This document shows positions 56,697 to 64,000 of a stretch of DNA of 64,000 nucleotides, piece after piece. The notes under the pieces were generated by a model. That model was not told where the DNA came from. It was given only the letters and a program-made list of their open reading frames with translations, and made no database searches. The position numbers and the translations under genes are program-made. Source of the DNA: Jiella marina. GTDB lineage: Bacteria; Pseudomonadota; Alphaproteobacteria; Rhizobiales; Rhizobiaceae. The stretch lies in contig NZ_JAKQZG010000001.1 of assembly GCF_024359545.1 (NCBI RefSeq), positions 682,001-746,000 on the forward strand, given 5' to 3'. Position 1 is the first letter of the stretch; each line of letters opens with the position of its first letter.

Positions 56697-57864
56697 AGAA
56701 GATCGCGAAAAGCCCATCCATGACGATGACGAGGAAGATCGATTTGACCACGGAAGCCGTGACCCTGAGGCCCAGGCTTTCGGCACTGCCGCCGACTTTC
56801 ATCCCTTCCATGGCACCCACGATGCCGATGACGACGGCCATGAAGGGCGCCTTGATCAGCCCAGAGAAGACCGTGAACAGATCGACGCTGTTCTGCAGGC
56901 CCTGCAGGAAGTTTGCGAAGGAAATGTCGGAATAAAGGTGCAGCGTCAGCATGCCGCCGAGCAAAGCGGAAAGGTTGGCGAGGACGGTCAGGAGCGGCAG
57001 GGCGATGACCAGCGCGACCAGCCGCGGAAAGACCAGCACCCCGATCGGATTCAAGCCGATCACGTGCAGCGCGTCGATTTCCTCGCGCATCTTCATCGAG
57101 CCGATTTCGGCGGTGATCGCGCTCCCCGAGCGGCCGGCGATCATGATCGCCGTCAGCAGCACGCCGATCTCGCGAAGCACCAGAATGCCGACCAGATTGA
57201 CCGCATAGACCTCGCCGCCGAAGCGGCGGAGCTGAAAGGCGCCCTGCTGGGCGATGATGCCACCGATCAGAAAGGTGATGAGGACGATGATCGGGATCGC
57301 CCTCACCCCCATCTGGTCCAGCTGATTGAAGATCGCGGCAGGGCGAAGCTGGGTCCGGCCGGCAATGCGGTTGCCGGCGCCGTAGAGCGCTCCGCCGATG
57401 ATGTTCAGCGCGCCGATGGCTTCATCGCGTAGCGCCAGCACGCCGCCTCCCAGCCCCGCCAACCCGGAGACCAGCATGTTGTCGCGCTTGGGCTTGCTGC
57501 TGGTGGTGTCGCGCTTCATCGCCTCGCGCACGGCCGCAAACAGGGCCGAGTCGCGTTCGCGGATCCCATCGAGGCGCACCGTGCGACCGTTCTGGTTCAG
57601 GTCGCGGGACAGTCTCTCGATGACGAATGCCCCGGCCGTGTCGATCCGGCCAACGCCCGAGCAATCCAGAACCACGTTGCCGCCCAGATTGGACTTGGTG
57701 GTCTCCTGAATGAGCTTTTCCATCTGCCCGACGGTTCGCGCCAGCCAGTCGCCGCTGGCCTTGAGACGCACTGCGCCGTCCTGCTTCTCGCCTTCGAGTG
57801 CAGGTCTTTCCGACGACAGGCGGCCACCGGCGGTGGCCGATCTGGGCTCACTGCCCTGACGCAT
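56677..57864 (-). CDS. mlaE: Mla-type ABC permease with an N-terminal STAS-like domain (MlaB-MlaE fusion)
   Basis: 395 residues. The first ~125 residues are a soluble STAS-like domain (NVVLDCSGVGRIDTAGAFVIERL), homologous in role to free MlaB. The MlaE permease domain follows (IFNQLDQMGVRAIPIIVLI, MIAGRSGSAITAEIGSMKMREEIDAL) with about five membrane spans. First gene of the operon mlaE-mlaF-MCE-lipoprotein. In contrast to E. coli no separate mlaB or mlaC is visible. It diverges from the epimerase gene with a 167-base gap holding both promoters. Confidence 0.92.
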   Translation of the reverse strand: MRQGSEPRSATAGGRLSSERPALEGEKQDGAVRLKASGDWLARTVGQMEKLIQETTKSNLGGNVVLDCSGVGRIDTAGAFVIERLSRDLNQNGRTVRLDGIRERDSALFAAVREAMKRDTTSSKPKRDNMLVSGLAGLGGGVLALRDEAIGALNIIGGALYGAGNRIAGRTQLRPAAIFNQLDQMGVRAIPIIVLITFLIGGIIAQQGAFQLRRFGGEVYAVNLVGILVLREIGVLLTAIMIAGRSGSAITAEIGSMKMREEIDALHVIGLNPIGVLVFPRLVALVIALPLLTVLANLSALLGGMLTLHLYSDISFANFLQGLQNSVDLFTVFSGLIKAPFMAVVIGIVGAMEGMKVGGSAESLGLRVTASVVKSIFLVIVMDGLFAIFYASIGL

Positions 57865-58031
57865 TGGACCTCGACTTGCCCCTCAATTCCTCAGACTTGC
57901 CATCTTCGCCTTGCGGGTTCCGGATCCCCATCCGATCTCTCGCAAAGCGACACAGCGCCGAGTTCACCCACTTCCCTGACACAGCGCATCGTGGGAATAA
58001 ACTGCGGCACATTGTTAAGAGAGTATTTACC

Positions 58032-59012
58032 ATGCCGCGTCGTCTTTCGGTCACAGTCGAGCGCTTCCCGCTCGCCCAGGCATTTCGCATCTCACGCGGC
58101 TCGAAGACCGAGGCGGCGGTCGTCACCTGCGAGATTGCCGACGAATACGGTCGCGGCTGGGCGGAATGCGTCCCCTATCCGCGCTATGGCGAGAGCATCG
58201 AGTCGGTTCTCGACCAGATCGAGTCGGCGCGCGAGACGATCGAGGGCGGCGGTTCACGCGATCGGTTGAACGATCTCCTGCCGCCCGGCGCGGCTCGCAA
58301 CGCCCTCGACTGTGCCCTCTGGGACATCGAAGCCAAGTCGACCACGGTCCGCGCGGCCACGCTTCTGTGTCATGGCATTCCGAGGCCCGTCGAGACCGCC
58401 TATACGCTGAGCCTCGACACCGCGCCGGCCATGGCGGACGCGGCGCGTGCGAGCGACCACGACCTCCTGAAGGTCAAACTCGGGACCGAGGACGACCGCG
58501 AGCGTATCCGGGCCGTGCACGCTTCGGCGCGCGGCGCACGGCTGATCCTCGACGCCAACGAAGGCTGGACGTCTGACAACATCCGCGAGCATCTCCTGGC
58601 CGCCGCAGCAGCCGGCGCTGTCCTCGTCGAGCAGCCGCTGCCGGCCGGCGCCGACGAGATCCTGCGGGATATTCCGCACCCCGTCCCGATCTGCGCCGAC
58701 GAATCCGTCCACACCAGCGCAGACCTCGAAAAGCTCGTGGGCCTCTACGACTACGTCAACATCAAGCTCGACAAGACAGGCGGGCTGACCGAAGCGCTTC
58801 GGCTCGCCGAAGAGGCACGGCGGCTCGGATTCGGGACCATGGTCGGCTGCATGGTCGGAACCTCGCTCGCGATGGCGCCGGCCGTGCTGCTCGCCCAGCA
58901 TGCCGAGTTCGTCGATCTCGACGGCCCGCTCCTCCTGGCGCGCGACCGTCATCATCCTCTCGTCTATTCCCGATCCATGGTGTCTCCGCCCGAGCCGAAA
59001 CTCTGGGGCTGA
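58032..59012 (+). CDS. Enolase-superfamily racemase/epimerase (N-acetyl-D-Glu racemase DgcA or dipeptide epimerase)
   Basis: 326 residues. It has the muconate-lactonizing subgroup catalytic set: KxK in LLKVKLG, metal ligands in LILDANEGW, VLVEQPLP and ICADESVH, and the second-side Lys in VNIKLDKTGG. Closely related proteins are called either L-Ala-D/L-Glu epimerase or N-acetyl-D-Glu racemase DgcA, a different gene from the dimethylglycine demethylase dgcA above. No dgcN partner is adjacent, so I leave the symbol blank. ATG 58032 starts the family N-terminus MPRRLSVTVERFPL. It converges on the DUF4139 gene. Confidence 0.85.
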   Translation: MPRRLSVTVERFPLAQAFRISRGSKTEAAVVTCEIADEYGRGWAECVPYPRYGESIESVLDQIESARETIEGGGSRDRLNDLLPPGAARNALDCALWDIEAKSTTVRAATLLCHGIPRPVETAYTLSLDTAPAMADAARASDHDLLKVKLGTEDDRERIRAVHASARGARLILDANEGWTSDNIREHLLAAAAAGAVLVEQPLPAGADEILRDIPHPVPICADESVHTSADLEKLVGLYDYVNIKLDKTGGLTEALRLAEEARRLGFGTMVGCMVGTSLAMAPAVLLAQHAEFVDLDGPLLLARDRHHPLVYSRSMVSPPEPKLWG

Positions 59013-59078
59013 TCCTCACAGAGCAATCCGCCGGAGACGTCTATCGTCCGTCCCCGGCGGTCAGGTCGCTCTCGCGCC

Positions 59079-61112
59079 TCAGATGGCGCGAACCATCTCG
59101 CGCAGGCGGCTCTCGACCGCCTGCCTTTCCTGGCGCAGGGCCGCGACATTCTGGTCGATCTTTTGCAGCCGATCCTCCTGGCCACGCATGGTCTCGAGAT
59201 AGCTGTCGCGCAAATCGCCCTCGCCCACGGCCTTGATGTTCTCGCGGATCCGATCCTGCGCAGCATAGATGTCCGACTTCTCGTTCTCCAGGCGGTCGAT
59301 GCGGCGGCCGATATCGGTCAGTTCCGCCTGCACTTCGGCGAGTGCGGCCAGCTGCCGGGCAATCTCGGGATCGTCGGTCTGCTTGGAAAAGCGGATCAGC
59401 TCGGACTGGGGCGCGTCGACCAGCGCGAATCCCTCGTCGCGCACGTAGCGATGCGTCGCCTTGATCTCGCTCGTGGCGCCCGCCGGGATCACCGTCTCCA
59501 ATCGGTAGGCGTTCTCGGTCTCGGCCGCTTCGGCCGGCGAGGAGAAGTCCCACCCACCGATCTTCGGATGCTCGATCGAGAGCTTGCGCTCCTCCGTGGC
59601 TGTGTTTTCAGCCGTATAGATCGTCGTTCGCTCCTGGACCGACTTGTAGCGCAGCACGCCGTCCACGATACGCATCTGCCGGACGAAATTCTGCGGCCGC
59701 TCGGTCGTGTTGACGGCGATCTTGCGGTCGAGCGCGAACTGGACGAGGCGCTCTTCGGACGGTGGCACGGGTAAAAGCGTCGAATCCCCGACATAGCCCG
59801 ACGAATCGTAGACGGTGACGATGCCGGCCGGCAGCGCAGAACCAGTCTCGTTATCGAGCCTGACCGCCGCCGTCGGATGAATCGCTCCGCGCCCCGGCTT
59901 GAACACCGCAATGCGCTCGGCCGGCACCTCGGAGTCGACGACCGGCACCGAGAGCGTCGAGCCTGCCGCGAGCGTCACGGGTTGCGGCAGCGCGTAGGTC
60001 ACGGAGACGTCGCCCTCGATCGCTTCGCCGACGTCACTCGCCTGGGACATCTCGAACTCCGCAGCCGCGACCGAAGGCTCGGGCGCCATGTTGTCCAGCA
60101 TGGCGAGCCCGCCGGCGATCGAGGAGCCCTCACGCTTGGCCATGCGGGCGGACATCTGGGGGCTCGGAACCGCGCCACGGTCCGGCTCCGGAACCGACTG
60201 GCGATCCACGAAAACAGGAACTTCCGGGCGCTCTTTGAAAAACGGATCGAAGAGGTTCTGGCGCAATGTCACCGGGGATCCGGAGGAGAGTGAAACGCGT
60301 ACGTCGGTCCAATCCTCGCCGGTTGCGTTCTCGATGACCGCCCAGCTCTGGAGTCGACCCTTTCCGTCCTTGCCGACGACCAGACGATGCGACGACTTCC
60401 AGACTGGCGCAGCCACCACGTAGTCGAACTCGACGGTTCGCCGGGCATCGCCCTCGACCTTCACGGAAACGAGCCGGGAATCGTCCGACAGGGTTCGTGC
60501 CAGAGCGCCGGCCGCCTTGCGGAGTTCCGCAGCGGCCTCCTCGTCGAGCACTTCGACCGACGTGTCGTTGAAGATCGGCAGCGAGCGGACCGCTCCCGTC
60601 TCGGTCAGAATGGAGACGGTCGCGACGGGGTCCGGCTCGTCCTCCTTGCCGGAATTGGCCGGAAGGCGCGTCGTCCCGAGCACGGTTCCCGTGACGGAGC
60701 GGTCGCCCTCGATCCGGACCCGCGCGCCCTTCAGTTTCGAGAGAAGCTGCGGCAGCGAATTGAGATCCGCCGGCTGGAACAGAGCCGAGCGCGACAGTTC
60801 CTGTGCGTTGACCGAGCCCTCCAGCGTCACCTGGCCAACGCCACCGCCGGGATTGCGAACGACCAGGCTCTTGAGGACGTCGTTGACCTGTTTCAGCGGC
60901 ACGTCCATTCCGACGACGGCCGAACCGGACACGTCGGCGGAGCGAACGATCTCTGCGACGCCACCCGAAAACAGCACGATCGAACGGATGTCGCCGGTAC
61001 GGGTGGGTTCACTTGCAATCGCCTCCACGCCCTGATCGGGCGGCGCCGCCATCGCCGTGGTCGCAAGGAACGTCGCGAGCGTCGCAGCGGCAACGAGTCG
61101 GAAAGTGCGCAT
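59079..61112 (-). CDS. DUF4139 domain-containing secreted protein
   Basis: 677 residues. A Sec signal peptide (MRTFRLVAAATLATFLATTAMA) is followed by a beta-rich region. The DUF4139 part (about residues 220-580) includes FDYVVAAPVWKSSHRLV, WAVIENATGEDWTDVRVSLSSG and the C-terminal RYVRDEGFALVDAP. A coiled coil closes the protein (ELTDIGRRIDRLENEKSDIYAAQ). The family is exported and of unknown role. GGAGATCC lies just before ATG 61112. No operon partner is evident on either side. Confidence 0.85.
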   Translation of the reverse strand: MRTFRLVAAATLATFLATTAMAAPPDQGVEAIASEPTRTGDIRSIVLFSGGVAEIVRSADVSGSAVVGMDVPLKQVNDVLKSLVVRNPGGGVGQVTLEGSVNAQELSRSALFQPADLNSLPQLLSKLKGARVRIEGDRSVTGTVLGTTRLPANSGKEDEPDPVATVSILTETGAVRSLPIFNDTSVEVLDEEAAAELRKAAGALARTLSDDSRLVSVKVEGDARRTVEFDYVVAAPVWKSSHRLVVGKDGKGRLQSWAVIENATGEDWTDVRVSLSSGSPVTLRQNLFDPFFKERPEVPVFVDRQSVPEPDRGAVPSPQMSARMAKREGSSIAGGLAMLDNMAPEPSVAAAEFEMSQASDVGEAIEGDVSVTYALPQPVTLAAGSTLSVPVVDSEVPAERIAVFKPGRGAIHPTAAVRLDNETGSALPAGIVTVYDSSGYVGDSTLLPVPPSEERLVQFALDRKIAVNTTERPQNFVRQMRIVDGVLRYKSVQERTTIYTAENTATEERKLSIEHPKIGGWDFSSPAEAAETENAYRLETVIPAGATSEIKATHRYVRDEGFALVDAPQSELIRFSKQTDDPEIARQLAALAEVQAELTDIGRRIDRLENEKSDIYAAQDRIRENIKAVGEGDLRDSYLETMRGQEDRLQKIDQNVAALRQERQAVESRLREMVRAI

Positions 61113-61397
61113 TGGATCTCCAAAGAGTTCATGTTTCCGGTATCGCCGCTATCGCGCCAACACCGGAGACGTTTCGCCCCACGGCGCTTGTGTGACGGGA
61201 ATTCGTGGCGAGGTGAAGACCCTGAACAAAGGCCGGAATTCATGGTGGACAAAATCTTGCCCCCCAACGGCCAGGCCTGCCGACCATCTGGAGGGAGCCC
61301 AATCAGCGCAGCGGGCTTCAGGCGTCGGCCGAAGGACAGGGTTCGTATTTGGCCGACGACACCTTGTTTCGGCCTTCGACCGCACAACATTTCGTTT

Positions 61398-61664
61398 ATG
61401 AGCTCATCGACCCCCGATCGCGGCATTCCGGACCAGCCGCACGAAATGATCGCACAGGCTGTTGAAGCGGCGGAAAAGCTGAACGGGATCCTTCGCGCGG
61501 CAGCAGAGAAGGGCGTCAAGCTCGAGATCACGATCGAGCGCGAGACCCCGCGGATTTCGGAGTCCGGCGAACCGGCGCCCGAAATCAGTGTTGTCGAGGT
61601 GGTGCGCGGACGGCATCAGGAAGGCCGGCGGCCGGAAGACCTGCATTCAGCCAACGACGATTGA
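61398..61664 (+). CDS. Small conserved-looking protein of unknown function
   Basis: 88 residues from ATG 61398 (MSSSTPDRGIPDQPHE). It has a helical stretch (EMIAQAVEAAEKLNGILRAA), a beta-like KLEITIERETPRI, and a polar tail ending in SANDD. No signal or membrane segment. The frame is open further upstream (to 61242), but the extension is basic and Pro-rich and antisense-compatible with noncoding sequence. I know no named family. Confidence 0.6.
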   Translation: MSSSTPDRGIPDQPHEMIAQAVEAAEKLNGILRAAAEKGVKLEITIERETPRISESGEPAPEISVVEVVRGRHQEGRRPEDLHSANDD

Positions 61665-61789
61665 TCGGCTCCCAGAAGCTGCCGAGACGTGACGGCCGAG
61701 TGGCTTCACGACCAGTTGAATGCTCGGACGGTTCCCCGAGCGGGCAAGGCGACAATTCTTTCCGGTGAAGACAACCCCGGAGAGTTTTC

Positions 61790-62209
61790 ATGAAGCACGC
61801 CGCGATTGCCTTCTTCAGCGCCCTTCTGCTGGTCGCTGTTCCTGTCCTCAGCGCAAAGGCCGACGACGCCGCCGACATCCAGGCCACGATTTCGGCCCAG
61901 CTCGACGCTTTCAACGCCGGAAACGGCGCCGAGGCCTATTCCTACGCCGCGCCGAACATCCAATCGCTCTTCCCCAGCCCACAAGCGTTCATGGGGATGG
62001 TGCGCTCGGGCTATGATCCGGTGTACCGTTCCAGCGGCGCCGTGTTCGGAGAGTTGAGCCCGCATGGAAGCGGCTACCGCCAGGAAGTCTATCTGACCGA
62101 CAGCAAGGGGCAGAGCTGGATCGCCAGCTATACGCTGGAGCGTCAGCCGGACGGCTCGATGAAGATCACCGGCTGTCGTCTGCGCAAGGGCGACGATATC
62201 GCCGTCTGA
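61790..62209 (+). CDS. Secreted DUF4864 domain-containing protein
   Basis: 139 residues. A Sec signal peptide (MKHAAIAFFSALLLVAVPVL...AKA, cleavage near residue 24) precedes a small alpha/beta domain with DIQATISAQLDAFNAGNGAEA, SPQAFMGMVRSGYDPVY and SYTLERQPDGSMKITGCRL. This is the DUF4864 pattern, an NTF2-like fold of unknown role. GGAGAG precedes the ATG. It converges on tgt with a 6-base gap between stops. Confidence 0.85.
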   Translation: MKHAAIAFFSALLLVAVPVLSAKADDAADIQATISAQLDAFNAGNGAEAYSYAAPNIQSLFPSPQAFMGMVRSGYDPVYRSSGAVFGELSPHGSGYRQEVYLTDSKGQSWIASYTLERQPDGSMKITGCRLRKGDDIAV

Positions 62210-62215
62210 CCCGTC

Positions 62216-63349
62216 TCACCCGAGCGCGGGCAGATCGCCCAAGGCCCATGTCTCTGCGGTCTCGGCCGAAAAATCGGCGACCCGGCCCTCGCCGATCGCC
62301 TGGCGAATTCCGGCCATCAGCGACTGATAGTAGGCGAGATTGTTCCAGGTGAGCAGCATGCCACCGAGCGACTCGTTGCTCCGGACGAGGTGGTGGAGAT
62401 AGGCGCGGGAATAGTCCCGCGCCGCAGGGCAGTCCGATTCCTCGTCGAGCGGCCGGGGGTCCTCGGCGTGGCGGGCATTCTTCAGATTGATCTTGCCGCG
62501 CCGGGTATAGGCCAGACCATGCCTGCCGGCCCGCGTCGGCATCACACAGTCGAACATGTCGATGCCGCGGGCAACGGACTTCAGGATATCGTCCGGCGTC
62601 CCGACGCCCATCAGATAGCGGGGCTTCTGTGTCGGCAACGCGGGCACCGTCTCCTCGAGCGTCGCCAGCATGACGTCCTGCGGCTCGCCCACTGCCAGCC
62701 CGCCAACGGCGTAGCCCTTCAGATCCATCGCCGCCAGCGCTTCGGCCGAGCGCAGCCTGAGATCGATAAGGTCGCCGCCCTGGACGATCCCGAACATCGC
62801 CTTGCCCGGCTGGTCGCCGAACGCCGTCGCAGAGCGCTCCGCCCATCTGAGCGACAACTCCATTGCCCGCTCGATCTCGGCGCGCTCCGCCGGAAGGCGG
62901 ATGCATTCGTCGAGCTGCATCTGGATGTCGGAATCGAGAAGTCCCTGGATCTCGATCGAGCGCTCCGGCGTCAGCGAATGGGGCGCCCCATCCACGTGGG
63001 AGCGGAAGGTCACCCCCTTCTCGTCGAGCTTTCTGAGATCGGCGAGCGACATCACCTGAAACCCGCCGGAATCGGTCAGGATCGGATGGGGCCAGCGGGC
63101 GAACTCATGCAGGCCGCCGAGCTTCGCGACGCGCTCGGCCCCGGGCCTCAGCATCAGATGATAGACATTGCCGAGGATGATGTCCGAGCCGAGGTCGCGC
63201 ACCTGGTCGAGATACATGGCCTTGACCGTGCCCGCCGTGCCGACCGGCATGAAGGCGGGCGTGCGGACCGTGCCGCGCGGCATGGTGATCTCGCCGCGCC
63301 GGGCCTTGCCGTCCTCGGCCAGCAATCGAAACGTGAATTCGGCGGTCAT
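62216..63349 (-). CDS. tgt: Queuine tRNA-ribosyltransferase (Tgt) with a depleted zinc site
   Basis: 377 residues. It inserts preQ1 at position 34 of GUN-anticodon tRNAs. Catalytic and substrate residues are intact: [43 protein letters not shown], and [14 protein letters not shown] with the nucleophile Asp in the standard place. The usual zinc motif CxCxxC...H reads [18 protein letters not shown] (codons 62421-62441 and following): the first Cys is Ser and the third is Ala. ATG 63349 overlaps the queA stop by one base (TGATG). Confidence 0.95.
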   Translation of the reverse strand: MTAEFTFRLLAEDGKARRGEITMPRGTVRTPAFMPVGTAGTVKAMYLDQVRDLGSDIILGNVYHLMLRPGAERVAKLGGLHEFARWPHPILTDSGGFQVMSLADLRKLDEKGVTFRSHVDGAPHSLTPERSIEIQGLLDSDIQMQLDECIRLPAERAEIERAMELSLRWAERSATAFGDQPGKAMFGIVQGGDLIDLRLRSAEALAAMDLKGYAVGGLAVGEPQDVMLATLEETVPALPTQKPRYLMGVGTPDDILKSVARGIDMFDCVMPTRAGRHGLAYTRRGKINLKNARHAEDPRPLDEESDCPAARDYSRAYLHHLVRSNESLGGMLLTWNNLAYYQSLMAGIRQAIGEGRVADFSAETAETWALGDLPALG

Positions 63350-64000
63350 CAAGGAGCATTCCTGTCGAGAAGGCAGGCGTCGCCATAGGAATAGAAGCGA
63401 TAGCCGCTCTCGATCGCGTGGGCATAGGCCGCGCGCATCGTGTCGAGGCCCGAAAAGGCCGAGACGAGCATGAACAGCGTCGAACGCGGCAGGTGGAAAT
63501 TTGTGACGAGCCGATCGACGGCGCGAAAACGATAGCCGGGCGTGATGAAGATGTCGGTCGGCCCTGCAAAGGGCCAAATCGTGCCATCCTCGCCGGCAGC
63601 GCTTTCGAGAAGGCGCAGCGAGGTCGTGCCGACGGCGACGAGGCGCCCGCCAGCCCGGCGGGCCGCGTTCAGGCGATCGGCGGTGGCAGTATCGATCCGG
63701 CCGATCTCCGCATGCATGCGATGCTCGTCGGTGTCGTCGGCCTTCACCGGCAGGAAGGTTCCCGCTCCGACGTGGAGCGTCAGGAATTCGGTCTTCACGC
63801 CGCGCGCGTCGAAACGCGCCATGAGGTCGGGCGTGAAATGCAGTCCGGCGGTCGGCGCTGCGACAGCCCCGCTCTCACGGGCAAAGATGGTCTGATAGTC
63901 CTGCCGGTCGGCCGCGTCGTCCGGGCGCTTCGAGGCGATGTAGGGCGGCAATGGGATGTGGCCGATCGCGGCGATCGCCTCGTCGAGAGCCGGCCCCTCC
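63349..64000 (-). CDS. queA: S-adenosylmethionine:tRNA ribosyltransferase-isomerase (QueA), 5' end outside window
   Basis: The last 217 or so codons are present and the start lies beyond the window. Motifs include [50 protein letters not shown], the HxxxE of [46 protein letters not shown] and the C-terminal [13 protein letters not shown]. QueA converts preQ1-tRNA to epoxyqueuosine-tRNA using the ribosyl part of SAM. It is the upstream partner of tgt in the same minus-strand operon, with a 1-base stop/start overlap. Confidence 0.95.
   Translation of the reverse strand, partial: EGPALDEAIAAIGHIPLPPYIASKRPDDAADRQDYQTIFARESGAVAAPTAGLHFTPDLMARFDARGVKTEFLTLHVGAGTFLPVKADDTDEHRMHAEIGRIDTATADRLNAARRAGGRLVAVGTTSLRLLESAAGEDGTIWPFAGPTDIFITPGYRFRAVDRLVTNFHLPRSTLFMLVSAFSGLDTMRAAYAHAIESGYRFYSYGDACLLDRNAP

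Noticed and set aside
60387-61397. Long extension of the 88-residue ORF
   Set aside because: It is antisense to the DUF4139 gene and its signal peptide. The plausible start is ATG 61398.

Overview
This 64 kb window is high-GC chromosomal DNA from an alphaproteobacterium, most likely of the order Hyphomicrobiales (Rhizobiales). Supporting signs are a linear demethylation locus for glycine betaine, a SorC-DhaK fusion, an HWE-type histidine kinase, an MlaE permease with a fused STAS-like domain, an initiator tRNA with an A-U pair in the anticodon stem, and dispersed palindromic intergenic repeats. I cannot name the genus. No prophage, insertion sequence, CRISPR array or rRNA operon is visible.

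Layout. 1-8.5 kb: housekeeping genes (metal-dependent hydrolase, ruvX, two small membrane proteins, aidB-like acyl-CoA dehydrogenase, pyrB with an adjoining catalytically dead dihydroorotase homologue, plsY, dprA, and an unlisted 57-residue ORF). 8.7-16.7 kb: topA-rnr-DUF983-Nudix run, an MFS transporter and rpmG. 16.8-22.7 kb: a phosphotransferase/P-loop kinase fusion, a small cytochrome c and two tandem half-size ABC exporters. 23.0-23.7 kb: tRNA-fMet (minus) and tRNA-Lys (plus).

24.1-38.1 kb is a one-strand catabolic island. gbcA/gbcB remove the first methyl group from glycine betaine, dgcA/dgcB with a dedicated ETF pair remove the second from dimethylglycine, and soxBDAG removes the third from sarcosine, giving glycine and C1 units. 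A palindromic repeat element sits between dgcA and dgcB. A histidine kinase and a receiver protein follow on the other strand.

40.8-51.5 kb looks like a small-polyol or ketose uptake and phosphorylation system. It has a TpiA2/EryH-type isomerase, DhaL, and a SorC regulator fused in frame to DhaK, divergent from an ABC importer operon (Tat-type binding protein, two permeases, a small membrane protein, two ATPases) that ends in a PfkB kinase. The two ATPases carry complementary defects that predict one canonical and one degenerate ATP site. 51.8-57.9 kb is an Mla-type lipid transport operon whose MCE protein is enlarged to 1033 residues by five tandem 96-residue repeats. 58.0-64 kb holds an enolase-superfamily racemase/epimerase, DUF4139 and DUF4864 proteins, and the tgt-queA queuosine pair, where Tgt lacks two of the usual zinc cysteines.

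The most unusual items are the asymmetric ABC importer with its SorC-DhaK regulator, the repeat-expanded MCE protein, the pseudo-dihydroorotase, and altered metal-site motifs in Tgt and DgcA. All identifications come from reading the sequence. No database search was run.
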